A stretch of DNA of 64,000 nucleotides, taken from NCBI GenBank assembly GCA_037576195.1, contig CM075102.1:8866001-8930000 (forward strand). The letters run 5' to 3'. Shown here one piece after another: positions 1 through 14,200 of this stretch (positions are counted from its first letter, which is position 1; each line of letters starts with the position of its first letter). Below the pieces are notes generated by a model. It was not told the origin of the DNA. It saw only the letters and a list, made by a program, of their open reading frames with translations, and did not search any database. The position numbers and the translations under genes are program-made. The stretch comes from Phytoseiulus persimilis. Taxonomy: Eukaryota; Arthropoda; Arachnida; Mesostigmata; Phytoseiidae.

Positions 1-328
1 ACAAACCGAATTTCGGGACCAACTGACGCGCTGGATGGATGCTCGGTTAATTTGTCTACCTAGCAGCAGCGAGCCAATCGGTTCGATGATCGCCGGTTTT
101 CCCTCAAATGGATCTTGCATCGTATCAAGAGGCTCGTGCCGAGGACGGCGTCGGCTTCTTTCGTCAAATGCTCCAACGCAGAATGTTTTTTGGCGATATT
201 CTAAATAGCTCAATTCTAAGTGGGGTTCATCTCTCAGCTATTTCGTCGCTGGCAGGTCCTCCTATAAGTATTCCATTCGTTGTTGTGCTGATACGAGCGA
301 CCGCTCATCCGTCAGCGGCCAATTTAGA

Positions 329-874
329 CTACGCTGCGTAATTTACGTCGGGCATCAACAACTTGCCGCATTCGTTCATGCTCTTCGGATCTATTTCTTG
401 CCCCCGACAATTGGTCAAACGGTCAGCAATGAATCGCGGGCGGATGAGAGTGGTGAATGACATCACCGTTAGGCTGCGGTATTCTCTCGTTTCGATCGCA
501 GTCGAGACGTTCATTTGGTATCCCATCATAAATATTTTCAGTAAAGTGCGCAATCCGTTCGAAATCCTATGTTTGCTGGATACCGGAAACCTTCGGGCTT
601 CAAGCGGCGATGAGACGGTTTCCATATGAACGATCTTGCTAAAGGATTCTTGTAGATTTGTCCAATTTCGGGCCTGGTGTCTGGAAAGGGAAATGAGCTC
701 CCCCACGTGCCGCGCATAGTGGATTATGGGAACGCAGCCATTGGAGGTACACCGAATGAAGAATCCATCTAAAAGAGCAACGATCCTACGGGTTGGGCGA
801 TATAAGCAACTGAGGGCGTCCCGGCCCCCCACGGCCGTCAACCGCTCCCAGGGTATTCGCTGATCTGGCTTCAA
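329..874 (-). CDS. Hypothetical open frame, 181 codons
   Basis: Long minus-strand frame without an ATG at its 5' end, containing segments such as NGCVPIIHYARHVGELISLS and MGYQMNVSTAIETREYRSLT. A second protein-like minus frame lies just upstream (1088-1381, AAKPVFDKLYIPLEDVVEPM), so the two could be exons of one gene near the window edge, but I could not close a splice junction between them. Unknown function. Confidence 0.22.
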   Translation of the reverse strand: MKPDQRIPWERLTAVGGRDALSCLYRPTRRIVALLDGFFIRCTSNGCVPIIHYARHVGELISLSRHQARNWTNLQESFSKIVHMETVSSPLEARRFPVSSKHRISNGLRTLLKIFMMGYQMNVSTAIETREYRSLTVMSFTTLIRPRFIADRLTNCRGQEIDPKSMNECGKLLMPDVNYAA

Positions 875-1381
875 GGCTCCGAAGTGGTCGAACGGAGCTT
901 CCCCAATGTCTTCTCCACTTGGAACTCCTTGGCATCATTGCGCATTGGAAGAGCCCGTGCCCGTGCTTAGAGTTTTTCTTCGTATATGTTGAGCGCATCC
1001 ATCTCCCTGAATTTCTTTCCATTAACTTCTCCTCATCGGAACAAAGGTCGTGAAGTTCTCTACTCTCTCGGATTTTCTCCCTGGATATCAGCTTCGCTTA
1101 TGGCTACGCGTCGCCCGCGGAGTACGAGCTAGATCGTGACCGGAGATCCGCGATTGTCTTCCTCCCTGAGGATCCAATGGCAGTCGAACAGGTGCCCATG
1201 CGGACAGACGTTCCCTTCCAGCGAAGCCAATCTGAACATTCATGGGCTCCACTACGTCTTCCAGAGGTATGTACAGCTTATCAAACACGGGTTTCGCGGC
1301 CTTGTGGACACTCGTATAAACGGAAAGCTGGCTGATAGTGGCTAGAACGCACTCTCGCTCGATGGGTGAGCCGATGGACAA

Positions 1382-4300
1382 TTTTAAGGGCCGTTAATGC
1401 GCGCGAAAGCGGCGGACGAAGCGCTATTCTGGTCCATCAGCTTATCGTAGAGCTCGTGGCGCGGCGGCTGGCGGACTCGTCGCAATGTGTCAGCATTTTT
1501 TCGATTTAGTCTCCCAACGCCCACGCTAGCCCATCGGTGAGACTTCATTTTCGGCTGCTGAAACATTTATTTCGCGGGAAGTAGTCGTTCTTTCATCTGG
1601 AGCTGGTGCCCTCGGCGACAGAAAACTTCCTGTTGCTCGGTCTCTTGCTTGTCAGCTCTTTGATGCTTTCTTTCATTTCATTCAATTGGGCTCATTCTTC
1701 CTCTTGGTTTCATTCTTTCGTTTGCTTGATGCCACGTTCATTCGGATGGAAATACGTCTTTCTGATGGTTACAGCGAGTTCTTCTCGCGGCTGACTGACG
1801 ATTCTACCCCAACACGTCACAGCGACAACTCTTCATGCGGACCACAACAACGCTGGACTCGTCCCACGCCCCCTTCAGGCGGCAGAATCCGACAATAACA
1901 ACAGTCGTCAACGCCGAAGGGGATAGCGGTGATAAATCCATACTATCGCCGAAGGATGTAACTTCAATTTTATGGGTAAAACGTTTCCCCAGTCATGGAA
2001 ATCCACGATTTCCAGCATTCACAGATAGCATCGGTCTCCTCGCATCCCGCCGTCGAGCCTCGTCTGACTTCCCTCAGTTGTCAGTGTGTGAGAATTCATC
2101 TCCTTCCGACTCTCTTCAGAACGCTTCCATCCATTTTAAAGATTAGCACCGTTGCCGCGTTCCTTCGGCGACTGGGATAATGTCAACGCTGCCGCGACCT
2201 AGGATTTTAGGGCGCTAATACTGAGTTTACGTTGCCCACGCTGAGTTCGAATGCTGCCACTGCTCGCGGGGAGGGGGAACGATATCCCGTCACAGTCCTC
2301 CGTTCTGGGGAAGCAGTCTCCTTAAACTCCTCATCCGGTGCTCTGGTACGAACAACTTTCATCATCAAAATTTCCGAAAGACGAGCTCCAGACTCCCACA
2401 GATCGGAACCGATTCTCCCGACGCCCACCTGATCTGTGACGCCTCATCGGTTAGCAACAGAGCGCCGGTTGGGCAAGTTTCTGCTTCTGCTATAAATAGA
2501 GTTCGAGTCGGGGTTCGCGTGATGTTCCCACAACCGTTGTTAGACCGTTCATTCTGTTTGTATCATGGTCGCGATTGTCCCACGAATTGGTGATTTCTGA
2601 ATGACGTCCTGTGATGGATGCACTGCGCTTTGCCCCTCGCTTGTGCCGTTAACTCAGCACGCTCTGAGAGCAGAAAAACTGACTAGACTGAGCTCAACTA
2701 GCCGAGTTTCGTCGATCGCTCTCGTCCACCAGGCGGGGTTGTCAGCCTGTTACGATCGCCCAGATATTCTAATTGACGGACGGGCTCTATTGGACGAGGT
2801 TCCAACGGAAAAGCAGTTCCGGGAGGACTGATTTCGGACGGACCTCCTTCTCGATCGGGGCATTTACTCAAAATTGGAGACCACCATACCACCGATGTTG
2901 GAGCAAATCGGTCAGGATTGATTCGATAGTTCCTCTTGATTCGCCGGGGAATGAGATTTGTGGGTTGAGCGAGAGCTCGTAATCTGCGGCGAGCTGCCGT
3001 GACACTCGAACATCGGAGCGTCGCCCTGATTTTTCCCCATCATCGATCGATGGGAATCGAATCAAGTTCTGAAGGGGCTGGCTGGTGAGAATTCGCTTCC
3101 GACAACCAAGCCGCGAAGATTCCCATGGATGTGCTCGCTTCAGCTCGCCTTCGGGCTACTCGAATCCGAGCCCTGTGAATTTTCGGATCTGAGTGTCTGG
3201 TCGCCCACCACGCTGGTTGATTGCTTTGCCTTGAGACGCGCGGCTGCATTCGAAAGTTAAAGCGTTTTCATTCTTCGCTCTCTCCTTTCGCGTATCCTGA
3301 TGTTATCGACAGCGTTATTGTTCTATTGAAGACGACTGCCTACCGCTGTCGCCTGTGAAAGGTTCATCTTCACCTTCGCCGTTCGGCTCTAAGACATTCT
3401 CTGTCAAACAATTTTTCGCTCAGAATGCGAAACAAACGTGACGTAACCAGAAAGCCGTATGTCCCGGCACCTCGAGGCTTGCGTCGCTCCGTCAAACCAC
3501 GTCACCGCGTCTCCCGCAGTCACCAAAACACGTCGATTCATAGCCCAGGATGTTCGCGACATTAATTACCGAAGTCAAAATATGACACAACTTTCAAAAA
3601 AGTCGCCGTCACAGCTTATTATACAGCGGCACGGTGCCGCTTGACCGCAACCTTGACAAAGTGCGTGTCGTCGCTGTTGCACAACAATTTTCTCCTTTCG
3701 TCTCTTATCTTAGCTCACTTCGTGTGCATGAGACGTCACGTGTGTGTCACCGTGTTTTCTCGTGAACTTTGCGACGATCCGGACGAGTTCTTCGGAGCCT
3801 CGGGGGTGATATCTCTTCTGAAGCACCATCGAGTAGGCTATGGTTTTAACTTTTCGGGGTTGATTCGACGCACTTTCAAACTCCACAGCACGTATTCGGG
3901 TGACCTTAGAGAGTCAAGTTCGCCGTCTCCGGATGCATGATGCAGCTCTGAGTAACGTGGGAAGGAGATGAGATATGCAGAGCCTCCACGACTCTCCGAT
4001 TCTGCGATCTGAACAAATATAGTGTATAGTCCGATATTTAGGGTACTGACGGAGAGACTGGATATGAATATTCGCGAATTCCTTTTCTGCAAAGATGCCC
4101 TTGTTTCGAGTTTCGCGCACATGGGGAATCGCGAACCAACGAAGAACTTCTCGGCTTTTGAACAGTGCAATGAGCTGTGGACCTTCTCACCATCCAGGAC
4201 GTTATCGTTTCACTTACCGCCCCCGAGGGCAGAGGGTACGGTCTCGCTGTGTGGCGATTACGCCCTAAACTTCCATTTGAGACTGCGCTCTCGTAACTTT

Positions 4301-4779
4301 CTAGATCTTCAGGTGTCGGACGGACTGGCGTCACCTTGATCAATTCTATCCACGAAGACGAACAGGCTCAGGCAGTCCTTGGATCTCCGACTCTGCCTAA
4401 CTTGGGATCTGTGCCTGCGTGCTGTTGACAAACCCGAGATGCGAAGCCTTCAAGGTATCCAGTTAGAATCTCAGACTTCCCCCACTCGGTCGATCCCGGA
4501 GTTTCAGGATCAGCCGTGATCACGCCACGGCCGCCGATCTCGAGTGAATCGGCCTGTACCTCAAGTCACAGGTATCCTTGTTGACGAATTCGATGCAGAT
4601 GAAGTGATCATCTGGTTCAATTGCAGGCATGGGTTGGATCTATGATTTGAGTGTTGCGTTTCTCATCCCGCGTTCCCGTTAAAGAATTGTTAGATACGAG
4701 CCTCGACGAATTCTGTTCACTTGGGAGCTGGAGCAGCTCTAGTTAATATTGCTCAAGATAACGACTGCCCCGGGGAGGG
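1382..4779. other. No supported gene
   Basis: Only short open frames on both strands, none with splice signals and frame that I could connect. No tRNA, tandem repeat or inverted repeat noticed. Confidence 0.5.
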
Positions 4780-5060
4780 CCCGAGCTAATTCTTTCCAGA
4801 TTTACCTAATCTGCGGCCAGATTTGTCGTGTTTTTCCAAGCCGCTTCGAAGGCAGTATTTCACAAGGACCTACGCCGGGCTCAGCCCATCGCAGAACAAT
4901 TTAAGAAACTAGATGAGCGAGGAGTTTTGCGGGAAACCTTTTGTTCATCGCCGGCGCTCATCAGGTTCATCGTAATCCAGTTGTGGTGATTACCAAGTAA
5001 GTGGTAAGTGACAAATTATAAGGGCAGTCCATCGTCTAAGTGAGGAACAAACGAGCCTTC
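4780..5060 (+). pseudogene. Degraded reverse-transcriptase-like stretch (Ty3/gypsy type)
   Basis: Fragments in different plus frames resemble the N-terminal part of a gypsy reverse transcriptase: RRAQPIAEQFKKLDERGVL, matching the usual charged helix before the first RT motif, and a little downstream CGDYQV, matching the common CGDY(K/R)V motif. Stops and frame changes interrupt it, and no integrase or LTR is seen. Old, inactive relic if real; the similarity is short. Confidence 0.3.
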
Positions 5061-5299
5061 TTGGATACACAAACTCGTTCACTCCACCTGATGAGGCCCC
5101 AGAGCTCGGTTGCGACAGCGGAGGTACCAGCAAGCATTTGCCGCGATCTGCTACTCAGTCAGTTGCTCAGTACCAAAGCCAGCGATGGAGCGCTCAAGCT
5201 GATATTTGGCTCCGATTCGAAGCTCGGGAGGATTCTTGCGCGGGACCTCGACTCTTTGTTTGAAATGAAGTCACCTGAATCGCCGAATCGGTGAATCGG

Positions 5300-8200
5300 C
5301 TCAGATTTTCCTGCCCCCGTTGGGGACTTCCGGCTCGGAGAAAGCGGTCCGAGCTTCGCTCACCACTCCCCCATTGAAACAAAGGACACTCTTGAAGCCC
5401 ATACAATACTGTCGCTTCGCCGTTGTCTTGATTACCAAACAGAAATACGAGAAGACTGGTTTCGAAAAGGGGCGACTCCCCTCTGTCAAGTGAATTCACG
5501 CTTCAGATTACCTGAAATGTGGGCCGACTCACCAAAACGCTCGAGCTCTTACCTTCATTAACGATAATGATGATTAAAGCATTCGAGGTGCTGCAACGGT
5601 TCTTTTGGGGAGTAACTCAAAAGGTACTCATGGTGAATCTGGTAGGCAGATGTAAGGCTAGATGTGGAATCAATGAAGTTCGGCCACAAAGATGATTATG
5701 TCAACTCGCCCACTGACCCAGTGGGTGAGCAATCAAGTTGTTTCAACAAGTTGCCTGCAGGCGAGTGAGCGAGCGCGCATAATCAAAAAGAGAACGACGA
5801 GACAAAATGGTTCTGTTCAAATGTCAACTTCCGTCGCGCGGTTACATCACGGCCACCTGGTTAGAAGTGGAGACAAGAGCGCGAGCAACAGATCAGCCGA
5901 CTACAATATGAAGATCGGGTGTGTCTGTGTTTGCGCGCGTGCCCTAATGAAGATCGAGACGAGCTGGGAACTGCCCCCGGGTGACTTCACTTCGACTCAA
6001 AGTCTTCTTTGGAACTGTGGCTGGCTCCTTCCAACTGTCGAACTTCGTGTATGATTGTCTGGTCAGTCAACTGAGCGACCTGTCGGCTACTCAAGCTGTT
6101 TGTCATCGGCTTCGACGCTGTAGATCGTTCTTTCGTTCTGCTTCATTAAGGAGTAGTATTTCTCCATTCGCCCCTGATCCAGCGCACAATTCAGAAAACC
6201 TTCAATTCAACGGGGATTTGTCTATCGGCGCTAATTTTTCATTTTGAGCGATTGGGATTAACTCTGACAGGCCAGACCCGTGGCCGTGGAGTCCCATTGA
6301 AGTCATTATTTTTCGGCGGAAGCCTTTGAGTAACGCCAGTTCACCATCGGTCGGGTTTGCTTTCATTGATATGAATTGACGGAATGCCTGGATCTGGCGA
6401 ATTTTTCCCCGTCCTCCCGAAAATTCTCGTTCAAATACGATGCTCCGAATCAATCTGCGTACCCTTTGATATCGGAAGTTTCGTAAGTTTTCCGAATACC
6501 TGGACGGTATGTGCGAACATTCGTAATTTACGAATCCTGCAACGCATCTCGAGCTCCGTCGATCATCCCCTAATCGCCGATCCAGTGCTGAACTCGCGAG
6601 ATGCCCAAGCGAACAATCGGTAATCTTCGCATTCGAATACCGCGACGATCGACGTATCCATTCCTGATTCCGTATTCGCTCATCCACGCACCCCCGGTTC
6701 CGGATTTATCATTTTTGGCACTTGGTTTGCACCGGCTCTCTATCGAATAGCCTTGAATAGTTAGCGACTATTGACCCACGGGCTCAATGAGCCGTAGAGA
6801 GGCACAAGGAAGATTCGTATTGTTCATCATTGGGAGGGTCTCGCATGTCAACGCACGTGTGTATTCGGCAGTGGAAGTTCTCGTGGCGTGCATTCCTGGG
6901 AACCACAGATCCGATACGACCGGTCGCTTGGGAAGGAATTCGACACTGGAAACCTTGGCCAGGGGGTGACATCGATGATTTCGACGACATTTATGTCTTT
7001 TCATGTTGTGTAATAGCAGCCATGTAACGCATTGAAAACGACCACGGCATTCAAGGGTCGTACATCCATGGCTAGCCTATTCATTTCTGTTGGCCGCGGG
7101 GCTGCTCCAACAAACATATCGGTCTGGACGGTCGCTCACCTGCGTGGATAGAATGATTGGCCAGGTAACCAGTCACTCGGTCGGTTGGTCCACTTTCTTT
7201 TTATTTCGTTCAAATCGCTCGACCCGGCGGGCCGTTCGAATAGTCATCATTGTATCAAAATCCGTGGATGACCTTTCTTGACGCTGACGATACCGAACCC
7301 GACATCATTGAGTTAGTTCGGAAAAGTTGAGAATCGGAATGAGAGCTCCGATGTCTTCATAGTGTGTAGTTCATACGTTCGGCTTCGAGTTCAATGGGAC
7401 GCCGTCGAACGAGTCGTTGATGAAACGGCGACAGCTGCGTCGATATTTTGTTTGACAAAGTGGCAGGGTTGTCTTTTGCATAACCTGGCGCTTTCAGGCC
7501 CGTGTCGAATTCATTGGGTCTGCCGAACGCACAGACACACGCCGCAAAGTCAGACAAACTTTGAATGAGGATCTGCTCAGTTTTCTCCTACTAAACGCTT
7601 AAAACAAAGCAAGGTCGACGTTTATCTAAGCTATTCAGCGACGGCCGCGCGGCCACTGACTGCGGAGCCCGCGATGACAGCGGCAGACCATGGTGCTGTG
7701 ATGAGCAACGGTAAACAAGCGAACAACAGTTGCCGACAATAAACAGTATCGTGGAGCACCAAGCACGAGGCTCGGACGATCTGGATAATCGAACACTCAC
7801 GATTCTGAGCCGTGAAGCCTTTGGAGGTCCATCTCCGCGGAGCCCTACTCTTCTTTTCGTTCCATTACTCGGAGGAGTCTTCTCTCAGATGAGTGGTGGA
7901 GACCAAGTAAATGAGCACGCCCTCGTCAGATGCACTTCCCGCTTAGCGGGAGAATTGTCCAAATCGTGAGAATCGCGGGCTTCGGAACGCGGTTCAACCT
8001 CATGATGAAGTTCTGACTCCGATGGTATGCTGTCGTTTCTCCCTTGCGAGTGCCAACCATTGTCAACAATAGCCGTGCATCACATGGACCGTCCCCGAAG
8101 CTCTTCCAGGTTGATTCAACTCTCGATATCCATGGGTCGCAGGGAACGACTGAGAATCGATGGCTGCAATATCGGAATACGAAGGAATTTTCGGAATCCT

Positions 8201-11200
8201 TCGCCCGTCGGTCAGCAGGAAGATGGCGATACCCGCTGATGAGTTCAATGATGTTAATGAAGCTGAAGCAACCTTTCGGACGGGAAAGCCCGAGTTGAGT
8301 CGAAGGATGCGCCGTAATATAGTGAAATGTCTTAAGACGCAGATGTGAATCAGATGCTGAAGAATATTTAGTTCCTAATGAATGTACGCATGAATGACCG
8401 AATCCATCGGCCGACTATTAATTGACGGAATCACTTCCAGCTCATCGCTTGGGAATGCGGCTTTCCGGCACTCGTTCCAGCAACCCTTCGTCGACTGACA
8501 CCTTACCACAGGAAGACTCCCAATCCGAGAGGCAGACGTTCGATTGAAGATTTCGCGAGTCTCCCTCCCGAAGAGCGATTATCGACTACAGCTAATTAAC
8601 TGCACCCGCCCGTTGAGCTCCCTGAAATGATCTGCTTGATCCAATGATTTCTAATCGAATCAGGTGTCGTGAAATTACCCGTCCAATGATCGATCGCGAC
8701 ACGACGAGAGCTTCGGAGCGCCTGGAGTGATCGTTGGGCAGTGAGCGGCCAGACGGTTGACAGATCCGTTATCTCTCTCTTGTTATGTTCGATATCCAAT
8801 GAAACAAACAGACCTTGTGAGTGCGCGTTTCATTCAGCCGATGACAGCCAGAAATTCGGACGCCGCGTAAAGCAACCAACGTCAGGCGGGGTCTTGGTTT
8901 GGTGCTTTTCTCGGTGGCCATGACTGGACGGGGCTTGTCAAATATTTGAAAAGACTACCACGTGACCGGTGGCTCAGCCGCAGCTGCTCGAAGATCGCTC
9001 CGGCGAGGCGATAGTTCGTTCGGCGTCTAAGGTTCCGACGCGGTTTGACCTCATCAGTCTCAATCTGAGAAAGCTCTGATCCAGAATGTTTCCGCCGCTC
9101 AGCATTCAGGGTTTCGTTCTCAGTGACATCGGAACAGCGTTCTCGCGGAAGTGGCGCCATTTTTAGAAGCCGCTAGTGAACAGACCGACGTTCTAAGGTA
9201 GAGCTGATTCAGAAACAAGCAGAAGTGTCTTCGTTCCAGTTTCTGTGGTTCGTTACCGAGGCATTCCAGGCCACAGTAGAACACCTTGGAGCCTCTCGTT
9301 GTCGATGACGTCGCGTCGTCACTGGTGGTCGGGATACGAGCATCGACGTTCGCAAGGGCCGTTCTCACTCGGTTTTGGTTCTGGTACACCTTCGAAATCA
9401 CTCTGCTACCATCCCTGGAAGCATGTCTCTCACTGTTGCTACTGCCGCGGACTACATAGGTATTTTGTCAGCTGACCAGCCGGAGCAGGAGGGCAGCGGA
9501 GACGTTTAGAAGAGCCGAAAAACTGGTAGCAGGTCCACGTTGACTTCTGTTATTTCTCCGGGACGGACAAGCCGAAACAACGGGTAAACTCAGTTCCTCA
9601 CACGCTTCGGAGCGTCGTCGAATTGTTTTCGATGCTCGGACATCGGCGCGTGTCGAACACGGAAAAACCGCGGACCACAACGATCGTAGAAACGAACCGC
9701 TGGCTCGCTCGCGCCTCCGTGTCGAACAACGGCGGCAGCATCTTCTAACAACTCACGTGGAAGACTGCCCGAAAGTTAGCAACTGGCCGGCGTTAAGCTT
9801 CTGGGGTCCCCGGGGTCACGCAGAACGTTGTAGAACGAACTCTCGAATCGTCCGCTCCCAGTGAAAGTTTCGGCAGTCGTTCTGACGACGCCGTCCAGCG
9901 AATTCAATAAAATCGATGAAAGCAATCGCGGCCGCAACAACGCAGCGGTCGAGAGCAACGATTCGACCACCGAAAACGATGGATCCAGCAGCGATCGCAG
10001 CGGCACTAACTACGGAACCACTTCGAAGTTGAGTCAGAAGTGATTGATTCAATTACTAATGATAGTCAAAGCCATTCTCCAGCATTTGAGTTCTCAAATT
10101 GGAATAACGCTCGTAATCGGGGCCGCATGAACGCAATATTTCGTTTCAGACAAGAGAGCTTCGGGTTGAGCTGGTCAAAGAATTTTTGGTGGCGCTTTTG
10201 GTGGAGCAGAACTCCTAACAGTTTTTTTTTTGTCGGACCCCGTGAGGCCCGAAACCCGCGAATCATGACCACCATTCTGCCGGAGAACATGTTGGATCAA
10301 GAGGGCCTCGTGGGCCTATCGTGCCGCAAACGCATTTCGCAGATGACCATGCCTAACCTCCTGCGGCAGCTATCGATCCTAAGAGGGATTCGGATCATGG
10401 CGATTGAGCTCAGCTTCACCTGCGGACGCGCTTTCGTTTTTGCTTCCGTGCTGTCCCGAGAGAATGGGATCCTTTGCTGAAAAAAGGTCACCAAAGCGAC
10501 AAAGACGATTTTTGTTGAAGGCACCAGTACACTCGCGAACTAGTCGTGTCCGTCTCAATTTTTTCTCCTTCCTCCGCACATCGTCCCCGACTGCAGGTCC
10601 CGCACAAGCTGGACGCCACACCGCCAAACGCCGCTTGATGAGCTCGAGTTTCCGGTGGGGATTTTGGTTCGTTTCTCACAGGCGATTCATCGTGATTTCG
10701 CATCAGCTTCTCACCTCGATCATTCGCTTCGCAGACGCCAGACCGCTTTTTGGATGCCAGCGCTCAACTTTCTGCGCGTGACATAATACTCCCTCGGAGA
10801 AGGAGTCGCTGTACATTCCCGGACGTGTCGCTTCATCCCCCGGAATCCATGCAGCCGCTATCGAATAACGGTGGCTGGGGACGGATAACGCTCGATCGGA
10901 ATACGTGGAAATCGGGTTTCCGATCCTCATTTTCTATTTCGTTTGACGGCAATCGGAGACACTGTCGAACTGCTCCTTCCGTGACAAATGCACGCTGCTC
11001 GTTACAGCACGCCGGGGACCCGGGCGGCGCTTTTGACATTTGATGACACCGACAATTGAATTGGTCGAACATTGTTTCCCGAAAGTTGTCCTTCGGAATT
11101 TCTCGTCTCGCTATCAGTGGTTTGGAGTCGAATCACGTTCAGCGTAGGCTCGCGACAGCCGCCACAGTCCGTCGCTGCGACGGCGTAGCGGTGGCAAAAC

Positions 11201-14200
11201 GTACGGTCCAAGAATTCGACATTGAAACAGCATCAGCGGCCCATAGTTATCTGTCGCAGGCTATTATATAATTTAGCCTTCATTTTCATCGGAGTGGAAG
11301 GAGAAAATTCCGAATCATGAGAGAAACTCTCGTTTCCAATGTTCTACGACAAAAATACGAGAAGATTTCGGGATCCTACTACACCTCGGGGTATCGAACC
11401 TTGGTCACGACAGCAACCACAGCCTCAATGTGAGCTCGACTCTGAGCTCAGGAGTCAGGATCGCCCTACGGAGCGTCGTCCTTTGCTGCAAGACTGTGAA
11501 CATCTCCAGAGCTGCTCTCTTCGGCTCAGTAGCACCAGTTCATGAATGCTTCGGGTAATTGTGGTTCGCATGAGCCGCCGAAATACCGACTGAAGTCCGT
11601 CTCGCTGGGCGCCTTTAATCTTTGTGCATGAGAAAATGACGTTCCCAAAACAATGCTCCACGAATGACAGCATTAAGCAAAAGAGCCCGAGGAGCAACCA
11701 CTCTCGATTTGCATAACGGTAAACGTTGGCTGCAACTGCTTGATGGTCCTCTAAAGCACGTCATCAATTCCAAGGCTGTTGACATCACTCTTTGAATTTG
11801 GGTACGACTCCCTGAGCTTTGCTCTCCAACACGGAGTTCTAAGCCGCGACCTCCGTTGAACTTGAGACAGTTCCTACTCGAAGTAGATGACTAAGATGTC
11901 GAAAAGAAGTCACTCATGATCCTTGCTCCGTGAACGGCCGTTGAAGTTCGCTTTACTCCCTCCGAGATTATGCTCGTGCGAATTCAGCAGTGAGTCGCGG
12001 TTTGAGCCTCTACATGATTCCACTGTAGGATTTCCTCCCCTGTGGAACCCCCCCCCCCTCCCGGGCGGGTACACAGCGTCAGTTGAACACAATAACGGCT
12101 CGGTTTCATGTTCGGCGATTGTCCCCAACTCGAAAGTAAGCTCGGCCCGGTGTCGGGAGATGGCTGCAGGATCTTGAAATTCTGACGAGAACCCGAAACC
12201 GCGCCGTGGCCGCGGATATCGACCTAAGTGGTTGGCATCGCGCGTGAATACCAAAATTCAAACGGGCGAAGCCATTGAGACAAGGTCATGATCGCATTCT
12301 GTATTTGATACTGGGAAAGAGACGACAATTTTCGATCGGGTTTGTGGCCCTGCCGTTTTGTGTCCGCAGCGTTGAAGCCCTGACGATAAATGTGAGCGAT
12401 CCCTCTATGTCATCGTCAAAACCTCGCCTCCCACGAAATGACAAGAAAATGGGAAGGAACGAGCTTAGACGCATAAGGAAGAAAACGCAGTTGCAAAGAA
12501 ATTATTTTCCCTCAAACGCGATAAACGGTTTTGCTTCTGTTGACTCGAATTCGCCGTCCCAGCTGGACGAAGAATAATCATTTGGAAAACCGTTTCGGCG
12601 AAGATTTTCCCGTTTAGGCTCAGATCGTGGATCCAGTGGTTTAAAATATTCCCATATTTGAGTGACGACACTGCGTACACAGTGCGCGGCTTACTTGCGA
12701 GGTTCCTGGTGTGAAAGGTCATCACTCGAATAATTTACCGCTTTTGAACGAACACCTGCGGTTTTCAAGAATTGATCTCCGCAGCCTTCGTGGTTGAAGC
12801 TTCCGGGAACTGCCGAGCAGCCTTTCTCAACAACTGTTCTTACCTGGGAGAAGTTTGAGTCGATGCCTGAAGAGAACTTGTGCGTCTCCTATTAACTTCC
12901 CCAATAATCCTCGATTTCCACAGCGAAGAACACATGCACTGATGGGCTGCTCGTCGAGCTCGAACTCGGAAAGTCCTTGAGTCGCTAATTATTCGAATCC
13001 GCTCGACAGTATCTCACGACAGGAGGATGCAACAGGAGAAACGGACGGCACACAAAAATTAGGAGCACTCGTGAAGGTCCGACGTTTTCTCAAACCGGTG
13101 CTGTGTGTCGGGGTGGCGGGGCGCGATGTCTCCTTGCCACCGACCACCGAGATGGAAAGGGTGTTCGGCTACGCACTCGCCTCCGACGATTTCTACTGTC
13201 TGAGCCGGGCAAAATAATCTGGAAACATTCGATATGTTATGTTCTGCGCTGCTTTCCCCCATATGGTGGATTTCACGGAGAATATATGTCTTGAGAAAGT
13301 CCATTAAGCCGGCAATTTGAAAGTTAGCATTTTCCAGAACCCCAGATCTTCTCATTCGGGCTCCGCGCAGCTGATTGCGGTTAGAGTTACCAAGTCGGGC
13401 GCTGGGGCCACCGGCTCTGCTCGGGAGACGGGATTGAGAGCTTCGACGACCTGGCCGCTTGAGGCAAACATCAGATGTTCACAAAATGTATCCTTGTCTA
13501 CGAGGTTGCGTAACGAAACATCGAGCTGGTCCAGTTAAATATCCGTCGGATATCGTGGGACGTTTCCCGCTTCCCATGTCCGTCAGAAGGGGTCCCATGC
13601 TGTTCTGCAACACGCTCGTGCTGTAGATGCACACCCTTGCGACGCGGTCGACCGCTGTGGATGACCTGTTCGATCACTCCAAGATGTTCCCGGGCCCTTC
13701 CTCGTTGAATATTCCGAAAATTCCTGGCACTCTCAGTTGTTATTTTTTATCGGGAACAATTTTCCACGAATGACAGAACTGTTTGAGTGACGATCACATT
13801 GCTCCCATGTTGCGACTTTCGCTGCTGCCTCCTTCTGAAGACCTTCGCTACGTCGTGCAACCTCGAACTCTGAGAGTCAACCAAGGAATCACGGCATCGG
13901 TTGGGGAGACAAGGAGCTACAGATGAAGAAGACGCGATGGAAACGGAAGGCTCGGAGAGATTCATGGGCCGGTCGGCGTTGTCGGCGCGCGCCCCGCTAT
14001 CGTACACACTCGCGACGGATGAGAGTCTTGGGTCACGAAATGATCGATGGAAGTTATCTCGCGTGGTAGCCGAACGAGTGGAAAATTGGTGAAAGCGTGG
14101 GAAAAAAAGCTTAAATCTGATGGGAAAAGAAATCTCGTCACACCATTCACGATAGATGTTATTCAAGGAGTGCTATCAGTCCGGAGACATGACGGAAACG

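Noticed and set aside
363..629. DTG in a plus frame (ILCLLDTGNL), reminiscent of a retroviral-type aspartic protease
   Set aside because: Only the three-residue motif and a few hydrophobic residues fit; no flap or ILGRD-like motif, no adjacent gag or reverse transcriptase, and a longer minus frame overlaps it.
11380..11410. tRNA B-box-like GGTTCGATACC on the minus strand
   Set aside because: The T-stem does not pair and no A-box, anticodon stem or acceptor stem can be formed at the right spacing.
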